Positions 55,408 through 64,000 are shown, counted from the stretch's first letter. The stretch is DNA of 64,000 nucleotides from Bacteroidota bacterium (GCA_013288555.1 JABDBQ010000005.1:1-64000); one strand, 5' to 3'. Numbers and translations are program-made. The notes: generated from the letters alone by a model not told the origin.

Positions 55408-55659
55408 AAATATAAGTTTTAGATTTTAAAAACACACACAATTATTGATGATTCAATGAATTATTGAATTTAATAACCATTTCAAAAACAAATTGTTTAG
55501 TCTTAATAATTAGAAAACTTATATTTTTTGATTTTGCTAAATTCGGGCATGAGGTAAAGCACTTAATATCGGTTTTAAAGATATGAACTTCATAAATTGA
55601 AAGAAAGCGCTTTTTATGAGTCTAATGACTAATTTCGCACTTCAAAAAAACAGTTCTTA

Positions 55660-56304
55660 ATGATGAAAAAAACAGTTTTTCTGGCTATTTTAGCATATTT
55701 CTTTTTTAAAATCGATGTTAACGCTCAGGAATCGCCACAAATTGGCATTTTTGGAGGCTATACCTTCCCCGGTGGCGTTTTTACAGATTTGCACGATTTT
55801 TCATATAAACCGGTAAATAATGCCGGGATATTTGCGGAGTTTGACAGGCTAGATCATTTATATATGAATACTGGAATTATCTATAGCCAGGAAGAGTCGG
55901 GCCCCATAACTTTATCACCGGAAGTAAAGATACCGAAGGACTTTACTTCAAATATGACTTTTGATTATCTTCAGATATATGGGAAATTAAAATATAGTTA
56001 TAGACTTGTAGATCATGTAAATGTATATTATAATGTCGGGCTGTATGGAGGCTACCTACTGTATGGGAGCTATACTGAGAATAACGACAAAATAAATGCA
56101 TCTTCAGACATGCATCATGGAAATGGCGGACTGCTTGGAGGCGTTGGCATCACATTAAATATATCTAAATTAAAAGTGAACCTTGGAGCAGATGCCAACT
56201 ATGGTTTCTTTTATACTGTGAAAGATCTTCCGTATCGCGGAACTATTTATGCTGCAGGGGTCAGGACCTCGCTTGGTATTTCGTATCCGATTGACTTAGA
56301 GTAA
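55660..56304 (+). CDS. Outer membrane beta-barrel protein (PorT-like)
   Basis: A 214-aa protein with a signal peptide (1-22, ending VNAQ). Strands such as QIGIFGGYTFPGGVF, IYGKLKYSYRLVDHVNVYYN and GLLGGVGITLNISKLKVNLG alternate like a small eight-stranded barrel. Members of this broad group (outer membrane beta-barrel, PF13568-like) are abundant in Bacteroidota and mostly uncharacterised. PorT of the T9SS belongs to the same fold class, but nothing here marks this protein as PorT itself. Confidence 0.75.
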   Translation: MMKKTVFLAILAYFFFKIDVNAQESPQIGIFGGYTFPGGVFTDLHDFSYKPVNNAGIFAEFDRLDHLYMNTGIIYSQEESGPITLSPEVKIPKDFTSNMTFDYLQIYGKLKYSYRLVDHVNVYYNVGLYGGYLLYGSYTENNDKINASSDMHHGNGGLLGGVGITLNISKLKVNLGADANYGFFYTVKDLPYRGTIYAAGVRTSLGISYPIDLE

Positions 56305-56357
56305 CTACAAATCTACAACCGATTAAATTTATTAGCTTTGTATAAAATTTTGGGGTT

Positions 56358-57023
56358 ATGAACAGATTTATTGGATTTTGTGCAGTTGTGGGATTGTTAT
56401 GTGCTTCTTTAACTTTAAAAGCGCAAGTCAATCTTTCGAATGGGCTTATTGCCTGGTATCCATTCAGTGGTAATGCAGGGGATTCCAGCGGAAATGGTCA
56501 TGATGGAATCGTTACTGATGCGACACTGGTAAACGACCGCTTTGGTAAAACCAATAGTGCCTATTTTTGCGATGGTAATAGTAAAGCGATTACAGTTCTG
56601 GCATTTGGAGATTATAATGCCCAGGGTGTTACAGTTTCTATGTGGATCAAAACAAGTAAAAAAGGTGCAGCTCTCCAATTGGTATCAGGAGCAATAGGAA
56701 CTCTATATTTAAACGTTCATAAAATTGGTACTTTCGTAGCTGATTTTGATGGTAACATGAGCAATCTTTCAAGTGCAAATGCCTCTGATTCAGTGGTTAC
56801 CAATGGTGTTTGGGTCAATGTTATAGCAACCAATGATGGCACAACGACACGCCTTTATGTTAACGGCGCTTTGCAAAAATCATATTCGGAATCGTTATCA
56901 ACAGGTGGTAGTGATCTGATTATTGGTAATAAAGGCTATATCGGAAGTATCGATGATATAAGAATTTACAACAGGGCTATAACAGCTTCAGAAGTATCAG
57001 CTATTTATAGCTTGACGTATTGA
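56358..57023 (+). CDS. Secreted LamG (concanavalin A-like) protein
   Basis: A 221-aa protein with a signal peptide (1-22, ending LKAQ) and essentially one LamG-like jelly-roll domain. It begins LIAWYPFSGNAGDSSGNGHDG, has VTVSMWIKTSKKG and TRLYVNGALQKSY in the middle, and ends IGSIDDIRIYNRAITASEV. These domains bind carbohydrates or proteins. Unlike most Bacteroidota LamG proteins it has no C-terminal T9SS tail, so it is probably periplasmic or anchored by another route. It may share a transcript with the barrel gene 53 bases upstream. Confidence 0.85.
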   Translation: MNRFIGFCAVVGLLCASLTLKAQVNLSNGLIAWYPFSGNAGDSSGNGHDGIVTDATLVNDRFGKTNSAYFCDGNSKAITVLAFGDYNAQGVTVSMWIKTSKKGAALQLVSGAIGTLYLNVHKIGTFVADFDGNMSNLSSANASDSVVTNGVWVNVIATNDGTTTRLYVNGALQKSYSESLSTGGSDLIIGNKGYIGSIDDIRIYNRAITASEVSAIYSLTY

Positions 57024-57029
57024 TTGCTC

Positions 57030-57039
57030 CTTACGCCTT
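57030..57039. repeat. AGGCGTAAG decamer copy
   Basis: CTTACGCCTT between two convergent genes is the reverse complement of AAGGCGTAAG at 7677-7686 in the 7.7-8.1 kb element. The match is only 10 bases and may be chance. Confidence 0.25.
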
Positions 57040-57045
57040 GTTAAG

Positions 57046-57834
57046 TTAAATGATTCTATTTTCTCCAAGCCAATTACTGATAAATTCCGCAATTTCATCC
57101 CACCCTTTATCCATTATCAGATTATGTCTCCGACCTGTGAAAACTTTATAATCAGTTTTTGAAGGAGCTTTTCGGTATTTACTCCAGTTTGTTTGATTCA
57201 ACGAAGCAGGAATTATTTTATCTTTTTCACCGGCGATAAAAAGCAGGGGTTGCTGTTTTTTACTGTAATTAATCTTTGCTATTTTCTTCAAAGAATCGCG
57301 TGGAACTAATTTCCCCTGTGGAACAATATCATTGAAAGCATTAAGTAATTCCTGACCAGAAAGGTGATCAGCAAACGCAAAACAGAACTGGTCCTCTGTC
57401 CATAAACATGGTTTGTATTTGCTCATAAAAGGGTTAAGAACCGGCCAATTTGCTTTTAAAAAAGAAAATTCCAGAGATAAAACACCTTGCGGCGGTGCAC
57501 TGTCGATAACCACTGCACATGATCCCAAACCTTTTTGTAAAAGTAATTGTACAACCAAAGCACCCATACTGTGGCCGATAAGAATGGGAGGCTGTGGTAA
57601 TTCAATAATAAACTTCTCAAAACTGGTAATAACATCTTTTAAGTGAACATTTCCTTCTCCTTTATAGTCAGGATGCCTTTTTAATAGGTTTTCAGGAGAA
57701 TCATTCTTATAAGGCCATGCAGGTGCAAAACATTCGTATCCTTTTCCTTCAAAATACGGCAACCAGTTTTTCCAACATTTGTTGGTTACAAACATACCAT
57801 GAACAAATACAATTTGTGGTCTTATTGCGGTCAT
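57046..57834 (-). CDS. Alpha/beta hydrolase
   Basis: An alpha/beta-hydrolase fold protein of about 262 aa. IVFVHGMFVTNKCW holds the oxyanion-hole His-Gly, ILIGHSMGALVVQLL the nucleophile elbow with catalytic Ser, a later FIAGEKDKIIP the acid Asp, and RRHNLIMD the His. All three catalytic residues are therefore present. Substrate unknown. I choose the ATG at 57834, which gives MTAIRPQIVFVHG. Longer frames from 57906 (ATG) or 57924 (TTG) add a basic non-conserved leader. Confidence 0.85.
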   Translation of the reverse strand: MTAIRPQIVFVHGMFVTNKCWKNWLPYFEGKGYECFAPAWPYKNDSPENLLKRHPDYKGEGNVHLKDVITSFEKFIIELPQPPILIGHSMGALVVQLLLQKGLGSCAVVIDSAPPQGVLSLEFSFLKANWPVLNPFMSKYKPCLWTEDQFCFAFADHLSGQELLNAFNDIVPQGKLVPRDSLKKIAKINYSKKQQPLLFIAGEKDKIIPASLNQTNWSKYRKAPSKTDYKVFTGRRHNLIMDKGWDEIAEFISNWLGENRII

Positions 57835-57983
57835 TTCGGTTGTTTTTATTTTATAACCGAAATTAGGTTGAAATTTTTTGGTGCGAACAAAATAATTTAT
57901 ATTCATCTTCGTCTTATATTCCAAAGTCTTACCAGATATTTTTGACCAATTAAATTTTATAAAATATTGATATTTAATATAAT

Positions 57984-58799
57984 ATGACAGGAAATACTGA
58001 AAGCATTATCACAGTAGAAAATCTTGTCAGGAAGTTCAAAGACTTTACTGCTGTAAATAATATCTCTTTCGAGATAAAAAAAGGGGAGATATTTGCTTTT
58101 TTGGGTCCTAACGGAGCTGGTAAAAGCACTACCATTAAGATGTTGACTACTTTATTGTCCCCAACCTCAGGTAAAATTACCCTGGATGGTTTTGATCCGG
58201 TTCAGCAAAAAAATGAAGCCAGAAAGTCTTTTGGGATTGTTTTCCAGGATCCAAGTCTAGACAGCGATCTTACAGCAAAAGAAAACATGACGTTACATGC
58301 GGTAATGTACCATATCCCCGTAAAAATCAGAAAACAGAGAATTGAAAATCTATTGAGGTTTGTTGAATTATGGGATAGAAAAGATAGTGAAGTAAAAACG
58401 TTTTCAGGAGGAATGAAGCGCCGCCTCGAAATTGCAAGAGGACTGTTGCACCATCCTAAAATCCTTTTTCTTGATGAGCCTACACTTGGTCTTGATCCCC
58501 AAACCAGGAATCATCTATGGAATTACCTGAAAGAAGTGAATAGATCAGAAGGAATGACTGTTTTTTTTACAACCCATTATATGGAAGAAGCGGAAAGAAT
58601 AGCTGACAGGATCGCAATCATCGATAAAGGAAAAATTATAGCCAGCGGAACGGCTGATGATCTGAAAACTCAAACGGAAACAGAATCACTTGAAGACGCC
58701 TTTCTTTCTTTAACAGGTCATGAAATCAGGGAGGAAGAGGCAAATGGATTAGACAGAATGCGTGCAATGGCTAAAAGATTTGAAGGAGGAAGACGATGA
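57984..58799 (+). CDS. ABC exporter ATPase, DrrA/CcmA-like
   Basis: A 271-aa ATP-binding subunit. Walker A is GPNGAGKSTTIKM, the Q loop is in FGIVFQDPSLDSD, the signature is FSGGMKRRLEIARGL, Walker B is ILFLDEPTLGLDPQTR and the switch His is in FFTTHYMEEAERI. It is most like the daunorubicin-resistance DrrA group that energises ABC-2 permeases. It overlaps its permease gene by four bases (ATGA). Substrate unknown. Confidence 0.93.
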   Translation: MTGNTESIITVENLVRKFKDFTAVNNISFEIKKGEIFAFLGPNGAGKSTTIKMLTTLLSPTSGKITLDGFDPVQQKNEARKSFGIVFQDPSLDSDLTAKENMTLHAVMYHIPVKIRKQRIENLLRFVELWDRKDSEVKTFSGGMKRRLEIARGLLHHPKILFLDEPTLGLDPQTRNHLWNYLKEVNRSEGMTVFFTTHYMEEAERIADRIAIIDKGKIIASGTADDLKTQTETESLEDAFLSLTGHEIREEEANGLDRMRAMAKRFEGGRR

Positions 58800-59542
58800 G
58801 TACAATATATATACTTTGGCTTAGGCAGATCAAAAAATATTTCCGCTCGAGATCCAGGATCATAGGTTCCCTTGGTCAGCCAGTGTTATTTCTGGTTGCC
58901 TTTGGCTTTGGGTTCGGTTCCATGTACCAAAAAGCCGGCGGCGGCAATTATATTCAATTCCTGGCACCTGGAATTATACTTATGAGCGTTTTGTTTACAG
59001 CTATATTTTCTGGAATTGAATTGATATGGGATCGTCAGTTTGGTTTTCTAAAAGAAACAATGGTTGCACCTGTTCCAAGAATCCATATTATGCTAGGAAG
59101 AACACTTGGTGGCGCCACTGTTGCAACTATTCAAGGTGTTATCGTTTTTATTTTGACACTATTTGTCGGATTCAGGCCAGAACATTTATACATGCTTCCT
59201 TTAGCTCTACTTCTATTATTTCTGGTTGGGTTATTATTCACAAGTCTTGGAACCGCAATTGCCTCAATGATGGAAGATATGCAAGGTTTTCAGTTGATTA
59301 TGAACTTTTTGGTAATGCCTATATTCTTCTTGTCGGGCGCCTTATTCCCAATGAAGGGCCTTCCTAAGGCTATGGAATATGTTGTCAAAATGGATCCGCT
59401 TACGTATGGTGTAGATGGTGTGCGTGCAACTTTGATTTCTGTAAGTAATTTTTCGCTGCCTTTTGATTTTCTGATACTTGGAATTATTACGGTAGCGCTT
59501 CTGGCTTTCGGGAGCTACATGTTTGAAAAAATTCAGGCTTGA
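58796..59542 (+). CDS. ABC-2 type exporter permease, DrrB-like
   Basis: A 248-aa membrane subunit with six hydrophobic helices. ABC-2 features are FLAPGIILMSVLFTAIFSG, ELIWDRQFGFLKETMVAPV (the cytoplasmic coupling region) and MPIFFLSGALFPMKGLPK near the C-terminus. It forms the transporter with the ATPase encoded directly upstream. Physiological cargo (drug, lipid or glycan) cannot be read from the sequence. Confidence 0.92.
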   Translation: MSTIYILWLRQIKKYFRSRSRIIGSLGQPVLFLVAFGFGFGSMYQKAGGGNYIQFLAPGIILMSVLFTAIFSGIELIWDRQFGFLKETMVAPVPRIHIMLGRTLGGATVATIQGVIVFILTLFVGFRPEHLYMLPLALLLLFLVGLLFTSLGTAIASMMEDMQGFQLIMNFLVMPIFFLSGALFPMKGLPKAMEYVVKMDPLTYGVDGVRATLISVSNFSLPFDFLILGIITVALLAFGSYMFEKIQA

Positions 59543-59570
59543 TTCTGGTGACCATTAATCTAACTCCCTT

Positions 59571-60170
59571 TTAAGAGTTATTCATATCTTGTTTCGCTAC
59601 GATATTTTTGAGTTCAATAAGACGATTGTTTTTTTCGGGAAGTCTAAGGCTTAATGCCGTTTTGGTGAAATAGTGATGGCTTTCAAAAAAACGAACCTGG
59701 AGCCGATCCCATTCTTTTTCGTCTTTAACAAAACCATAATGAAGGAATTCCCGAAACAAGGTATTCGAAATAGGATAAAAGTCTTTTCTTCCCAGATAAT
59801 CAAGGTCCGCATCACATAATATTTCTTCTAATGGTGTTTTTGGGCTTTGCGGAATTTTTGTGGCCATTATCATCCCGCAAATAATTTCAATATCGACCGG
59901 GCTATACCCATAGTGTCCAAGGCAGCCTCTCGCTATTTCGCACCCTACGTCTTCATGATTTCTGTATTGGACCGTAAAACCGATATCATGAAATAATGCC
60001 GCCGTTTTTAGCAGATGGGTATCGCGAACAGATATCTGTTCTGCTTTTGCAAGCATAATAGCAGCAGTGAGAACATCCTGAGTGTGGTGTATGCCATGAT
60101 ACGTCAGATCAGGTAAAAGGTCTGCTGTTAGTTTAGCGAAAACAAATGCCTTCGCTTTCTCATAATCCAT
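59571..60170 (-). CDS. HD domain hydrolase
   Basis: A 199-aa cytosolic HD-superfamily protein. Metal ligands are visible in YHGIHHTQDV, in LFHDIGF (His 61, Asp 62) and in a downstream Asp in CDADLDYLG. Members hydrolyse phosphoesters, including nucleotides and cyclic nucleotides. It lies 51 bases downstream of the response regulator-adenylate cyclase and may be on the same transcript, so a cyclic-nucleotide phosphodiesterase role is worth considering but is inference. ATG 60170 is preferred over a TTG two codons upstream. Confidence 0.85.
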   Translation of the reverse strand: MDYEKAKAFVFAKLTADLLPDLTYHGIHHTQDVLTAAIMLAKAEQISVRDTHLLKTAALFHDIGFTVQYRNHEDVGCEIARGCLGHYGYSPVDIEIICGMIMATKIPQSPKTPLEEILCDADLDYLGRKDFYPISNTLFREFLHYGFVKDEKEWDRLQVRFFESHHYFTKTALSLRLPEKNNRLIELKNIVAKQDMNNS

Positions 60171-60221
60171 ATGCAAAATTATTTTTTCTTTGTTAAATTG
60201 CAGAAACAGCTCCGCTACAGG

Positions 60222-61340
60222 CTATTTTATTTCAGACTCAACATAATACATATCGATCTCGCCTTTATTCTTGGCTTCTATTTTGCCTCTGTAAGTGCAA
60301 ATAAATTTATTTTTAATAAATTCATAAGTAGAAGAAGAGATATTTATTTTATTGACCTCGCAACTGCTTTCCATCCTTGCAGCAGTATTTACGGTGTCTC
60401 CCCATATATCATAGGCGAATTTTTTAGCTCCAACCACTCCGGCTACTACCGGTCCGGAATGAATCCCAATTCTGATTGAGAAGCCAATACCTCCGGTTTT
60501 TTCTTTTTCTTTTCGGTAATTCTCCATGTAGTGCTGCATTTCCAATGCGGCTTTTATTACTTTTTCTGGATGTGCGGTATCTGCTGTTGGCAATCCTCCT
60601 ACACATAGATAAGCATCTCCTACTGTTTTAATTTTTTCGATATCGTTTTTTTCAATAATTTCATCAAAAGCCCTGAAGCAGCGATCAAGCTCATCTACAA
60701 GCAGTTCAGGAGTTAGGGTTTCGCCAATTTTGGTAAAATTATGAATATCGGCAAACATGACTGTAGCATTTTCATATTTTCTCGGGGCTGATTTCCCGAA
60801 TTTCTTTAGTTCCTCAGCTATTTCAGACGGAAGAATATTCAGCAGCAGATCTTCAATTTCTACCTTTTGTTTGTTAATGGTTTCAGTGCGATCAGCTACT
60901 TTTTCTTCAAGGGTCTCATTTGCAGTTTGCAGTTCTTCAATAAGTATTCTATTCTTGTGTCTCAGGTTGAAGGTTTCATAAGCCTTGTCCAGTGTAATTT
61001 TGAGCTCGTCCTTATTCCACGGTTTCGTTATATACCGATATACTTTGCCTGTATTAATAGCTTCAATAACAGCTTCAATATCACTAAAACCTGTAAGAAT
61101 CATTCGAATTGTTTCCGGTTCATCGGGAAGGCTTTGCAAAAATTGAATACCTGTCATTGAAGGCATTCGCTGGTCTGTGATGATTATGGGTATGGAGTTA
61201 TTTTTTAAAATTTCCATTCCTTCATCAGCAGAAAGCGCTGTGAAAATTTTATAATCTCTCCTGAATGCCGCTTTAAAAACCACAAGATTATCCTCTTCAT
61301 CATCAATATAAAGGATTGTAGGTTTTTCTTCTTCTTCCAT
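60222..61340 (-). CDS. Response regulator with adenylate cyclase domain
   Basis: A 372-aa protein with three parts. A receiver domain (1-125) has the acidic pocket YIDDEED and phosphoacceptor Asp 56 in IITDQRMP. A coiled coil (about 130-168) follows. A class III nucleotide cyclase domain (about 185-360) carries metal Asp 198 (in MFADIHNF) and Asp 242 (in TVGDAYLCV), purine-selecting Lys 238 and Asp 311 (in AYDIWGD), and transition-state Asn 318 and Arg 322. All catalytic residues are intact and the Lys/Asp pair predicts ATP, giving cAMP. The kinase gene ends 5 bases upstream, the likely phosphodonor. Confidence 0.93.
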   Translation of the reverse strand: MEEEEKPTILYIDDEEDNLVVFKAAFRRDYKIFTALSADEGMEILKNNSIPIIITDQRMPSMTGIQFLQSLPDEPETIRMILTGFSDIEAVIEAINTGKVYRYITKPWNKDELKITLDKAYETFNLRHKNRILIEELQTANETLEEKVADRTETINKQKVEIEDLLLNILPSEIAEELKKFGKSAPRKYENATVMFADIHNFTKIGETLTPELLVDELDRCFRAFDEIIEKNDIEKIKTVGDAYLCVGGLPTADTAHPEKVIKAALEMQHYMENYRKEKEKTGGIGFSIRIGIHSGPVVAGVVGAKKFAYDIWGDTVNTAARMESSCEVNKINISSSTYEFIKNKFICTYRGKIEAKNKGEIDMYYVESEIK

Positions 61341-61345
61341 GATAA

Positions 61346-62887
61346 CTAATTAAGATTTAAAGGTATTCTTATTGTAAATTGAGTTCCCACGCCAGGAGTA
61401 CTGTCGACAGTAATCGTACCATGATGCTTTTCGATGATGCCATAAGAGATTGAAAGGCCAAGTCCCGTTCCAATTCCGACATCTTTTGTTGTAAAAAACG
61501 GGTCGAAGATCCTGTTTTTTGTTTCTTCACTCATACCAATACCAGAGTCTTTGATGCTTATTTCTGCAAATCCATTTGCCACATGCGTTTTAATCCAGAT
61601 GGTTCCTTGACCCTCAATAGCTTGTGCTGCATTATTGAGGATATTAATGAATACCTGGTTAATTTGACCGGGGAAACAATTTACAAGTGGAATGTGTTCA
61701 TATTCTTTTACAACCTCAATCCTATCTTTTAACTGGCTGTTAAGAATGACAAGGGTTGAATCCAGGCCTTCTTCTAGGCTGGATAATTTGAACTCATTTT
61801 CATCAAGGCGGGTAAAGTTTCTTAGGTTTTTAACAATTTCAGTAGTTCGGTTAGCCCCATTTTTGATGCTTCTATATAAATCCTCAACTTCATGAAGCAG
61901 TATGTCAATTTCTATTTCTTTTTTATGCTTTTCAATGCTTTTTAATTTTTCCTCATTGTCTTCACCCGGTTTGATTTGCATATATTCTTCCAGAAGTTTT
62001 TTTATTTCCTGGTAATTGCTTTTCAATGATTCTATGCCGGCAGAAACGAAATTGATTGGATTGTTGATTTCATGAGCTATTCCTGCAGTAAGTTGGCCTA
62101 GTGATGCCATTTTTTCCGATTGAACCAACTGAGACTGAGTTGCTTTTAGTTCTTCATAAACAGTTGAATTGTCAATGGCTACACTCACATAGGTAATTAA
62201 TGATCTGATCATATTCAGATGATAATCGCTATAGGCGTTTTTCCTATAACTAATAACACATAGTACTCCTATCGGATGATCATTAACCGTCATCTGGTTA
62301 CATATCATAGATTTAGCAGCCTCACCGTCAAGGGTTATTATGGGGTCAAAGAAATATCTGCTATAATCTTTTTCAGCATCGTCCAGAAAAATATCAATTT
62401 TATTGGCAATGCTCCATTCAGCAACGCTTGTTTCCGAGACGGATTGTTTTTCGACTCTAACTTGAGGGAAATCGGGTGAGCGGAAATATTTAAGTTTCTT
62501 CTTACGGTCATTAATGCCCAGTAAAATAACCGGCGCATCCATTATTGAGTTAATAATTTCGGAAAGTTTTTGAAACATTTCCTGGATGCTGAGTGTAGAG
62601 GTAATTTTTTGTCCAAGTTCACCAATAATTGACAATTGGTCAATTGAACTTTGCTGTTCAACCAGTTTGTCTGAAAGTGTTTTATTTTGTTCAGAAACGT
62701 TTTTTAGCTCCTTAATAGTAGCCAGCGCATCATTAAACTTTTTTCCGAGATTAATGAAATTCTCTGCTAAAGCACCGATTAAACCATCTTCTTCTATCTC
62801 AAATGGATGGAATTCTCCGCCTTCAATAGCACGTTCAGTTTTGTCTTTGAGAGTTTGAATGTCTTTCTTTGTGTTTCCTAAAATCAT
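61346..62887 (-). CDS. Soluble GAF-domain sensor histidine kinase
   Basis: A 513-aa kinase without membrane helices. Residues 1-90 include helical and coiled-coil segments. A GAF domain (about 95-245) is the probable sensor. A second coiled coil leads into the HisKA domain with phosphoacceptor His 272 in LTAGIAHEINNPINF, then the HATPase domain with VFINILNNAAQAI, KDSGIGMSEE, FDPFFTTK and GTGLGLSISYGI. It closely precedes the response regulator-cyclase gene, so cytoplasmic sensing to cAMP output is the natural reading. The ligand is unknown. Confidence 0.93.
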   Translation of the reverse strand: MILGNTKKDIQTLKDKTERAIEGGEFHPFEIEEDGLIGALAENFINLGKKFNDALATIKELKNVSEQNKTLSDKLVEQQSSIDQLSIIGELGQKITSTLSIQEMFQKLSEIINSIMDAPVILLGINDRKKKLKYFRSPDFPQVRVEKQSVSETSVAEWSIANKIDIFLDDAEKDYSRYFFDPIITLDGEAAKSMICNQMTVNDHPIGVLCVISYRKNAYSDYHLNMIRSLITYVSVAIDNSTVYEELKATQSQLVQSEKMASLGQLTAGIAHEINNPINFVSAGIESLKSNYQEIKKLLEEYMQIKPGEDNEEKLKSIEKHKKEIEIDILLHEVEDLYRSIKNGANRTTEIVKNLRNFTRLDENEFKLSSLEEGLDSTLVILNSQLKDRIEVVKEYEHIPLVNCFPGQINQVFINILNNAAQAIEGQGTIWIKTHVANGFAEISIKDSGIGMSEETKNRIFDPFFTTKDVGIGTGLGLSISYGIIEKHHGTITVDSTPGVGTQFTIRIPLNLN

Positions 62888-63171
62888 TATAAATGCCGTT
62901 TTAATTTCATAATAATCCTAATCAACATTCAATGAGCAAGTCTTTTCTGCTTTCCATTTGCCAAAAATAGACAATTTTATGGAATATACTTTTTTTCTTT
63001 GAGTTTATGAATAAATCAGCTTCCCTTAACATCAAACAACAATTATGGAACATTACTGTTGTTCATTTATAATTCACATGATCATCATAAATTTAAACCT
63101 TTTTAAGTTTATTTAAATTTGTACTTTTGGCATTCGTTAGGGAGTTTTAATATTAACAATAACATAAATCT
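62888..63171. promoter_or_regulatory. Divergent promoter region, kinase/STAND
   Basis: A 284-base AT-rich gap between the kinase and STAND genes. TACTTTTG at 63122-63129, followed by GGC, matches the -7 box for the STAND gene and lies 43 bases before its GTG. I see no equally good box for the minus-strand kinase gene and no operator-like palindrome. Confidence 0.5.
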
Positions 63172-64000
63172 GTGACAGATACGAAAAATTCAGGCTCAAT
63201 ATCTGAAAATCCATTTCCCGGGCTGAGACCATTCGATGTTGCAGAAAGCCATTTGTTTTTTGGCAGAGAGCATCAGGTTGATGAGCTTCTCAGAAAGCTT
63301 ACTTTATATCATTTTGTTTCCGTTGTCGGAACTTCAGGAAGCGGCAAATCATCCCTGGTACGAGCAGGACTTTTGGCTAAGCTATATAATGGTTATAATA
63401 TAGGAGAGGGGTCGAAATGGTTAATAGCGATCATGCGCCCAGGGGCAAACCCGATTTTAAATCTTGCCAAATCGTTATTCAGTGAGCAAGTTTTCGGCAC
63501 GTCAAAAGATGTGCGCGCAAGAATTGATGCCGCCGTTGAATTGTTGAATGAAAGTCCACTGAGCCTTATCCAGATCATAAGGGCAAATATTCAGCGAGGA
63601 ACGAATATTCTTATTCTTGCAGATCAGTTCGAAGAATTGTTCCGTTTTTCAAATGAATCTGATCCCGAATCTCAGAAACATGCTGCACATTTTGTGCAGT
63701 TACTTATTGAAGCGGTTAGGCAACATGATGCCGGAATTTATGTCGTAATAACACTTCGGGCTGATTTTCTCGGAGATTGTTCCGCATTTGAAGGGTTGCC
63801 AGAAGCTATAAATGATGGCCAGTATCTTATACCAAGGCTCAATAGAGAACATTATAAACTTGTAATTGAAGGGCCTGTAAATTATGCACATGGCAAAATA
63901 GCTCCAAGACTGGTTCAGCAATTACTCAATGACATGAGTAACAACCAGGATCAGCTGCCTATTTTGCAGCATTCTTTGATGCGTGCCTGGGAAAATACAT
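63172..64000 (+). CDS. STAND NTPase (nSTAND1-like), 5' part
   Basis: The first 276 codons of a gene that runs off the right edge. It opens NPFPGLRPFDVAESHLFFGRE, the entry motif of nSTAND1-type ATPase domains. Walker A is VVGTSGSGKSSLVRAG (loop about residues 53-61), Walker B is ILILADQFEELF (Asp 150), and TLRADFLGD resembles the sensor Arg segment. Such domains usually sit in front of WD40, TPR or other repeats and act as signal-responsive switches; some are used in phage defence. The start is a GTG at 63172, the first possible codon after a stop at 63160. C-terminal domains are outside the window. Confidence 0.88.
   Translation, partial: MTDTKNSGSISENPFPGLRPFDVAESHLFFGREHQVDELLRKLTLYHFVSVVGTSGSGKSSLVRAGLLAKLYNGYNIGEGSKWLIAIMRPGANPILNLAKSLFSEQVFGTSKDVRARIDAAVELLNESPLSLIQIIRANIQRGTNILILADQFEELFRFSNESDPESQKHAAHFVQLLIEAVRQHDAGIYVVITLRADFLGDCSAFEGLPEAINDGQYLIPRLNREHYKLVIEGPVNYAHGKIAPRLVQQLLNDMSNNQDQLPILQHSLMRAWENT

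Noticed and set aside
57030..57039. Evidence for a second full copy of the 7.7-8.1 kb element
   Set aside because: Only a 10-base match is present in a 22-base gap; too short to call an element, so it is listed only as a low-confidence repeat.
1..64000. CRISPR arrays, rRNA genes, intact insertion sequences or prophage
   Set aside because: No spaced direct repeats, rRNA landmarks, transposase or phage structural genes were seen on either strand.

Overview
The window is a piece of a Bacteroidota chromosome, probably from an environmental member of the Chitinophagales/Sphingobacteriales side of the phylum; that rank is inference. The evidence is consistent: many genes are preceded by the Bacteroidota -7 promoter box TAnnTTTG rather than an E. 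coli-type -10. Two secreted proteins end in type IX secretion (T9SS) sorting domains. The order purH-mreB-mreC-mreD-mrdA-rodA, an HU-CCDC81/SPOR protein and a GH3-family enzyme are all familiar from this phylum. GC content is moderate to low, and starts rarely have a strong Shine-Dalgarno sequence; TTG and GTG starts are frequent.

Layout. 0.3-3.3 kb: a minus-strand trio of unknown function (a small Cys-containing protein, a DUF1360 membrane protein and a 787-aa protein without a signal peptide). 3.8-7.2 kb: a plus-strand signalling operon (membrane-anchored unknown protein, TPR/LytS-type histidine kinase, LytTR response regulator). 7.2-8.4 kb: a long non-coding stretch packed with hairpins and inverted repeats. 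8.4-9.7 kb: a MATE exporter. 9.7-17.4 kb, minus strand: rodA, mrdA, mreD, mreC, mreB and purH in one tight run, then purN. 17.5-22.9 kb: flippase, ArnT/GT39-like glycosyltransferase and a large T9SS-exported beta-helix/PKD protein. 23.0 kb: tRNA-Asn with terminator. 23.2-31.8 kb: conserved hypothetical, thymidine kinase, pirin, periplasmic thioredoxin-fold protein, a membrane metallophosphoesterase and two secreted gluzincin peptidases. 31.9-41.5 kb, all minus: M32 carboxypeptidase, TolC, MacA-type adaptor, gpsA, HU-CCDC81/SPOR protein, ExbB, ExbD, TonB-like protein and FolC. 41.7-49.3 kb: pfkA, a three-gene sugar/glycan group, dapD and a DUF3352/beta-propeller protein. 49.5-54.4 kb, plus: GH3 enzyme, dxr, rseP and a secreted unknown. 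54.5 kb: tRNA-Leu(CAA) with a bidirectional terminator. 54.6-59.5 kb: two outer-membrane barrels, a LamG protein, an alpha/beta hydrolase and a DrrAB-type ABC exporter. 59.6-62.9 kb, minus: GAF histidine kinase, response regulator-adenylate cyclase and HD hydrolase. 63.2 kb to the right edge: the 5' part of a STAND NTPase gene.

Much of the window is housekeeping: cell elongation (mre/mrd/rod), purine, folate, lysine and isoprenoid synthesis, glycolysis and envelope maintenance. The parts that depart from this are the left-hand trio with its inverted-repeat-flanked promoter, the structured intergenic region at 7.2-8.4 kb, and the right-hand signalling block. In that block a soluble kinase, a response regulator with an intact class III adenylate cyclase and an HD hydrolase are arranged like one operon, divergent from a STAND ATPase. 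I found no CRISPR array, intact insertion sequence, prophage or rRNA.
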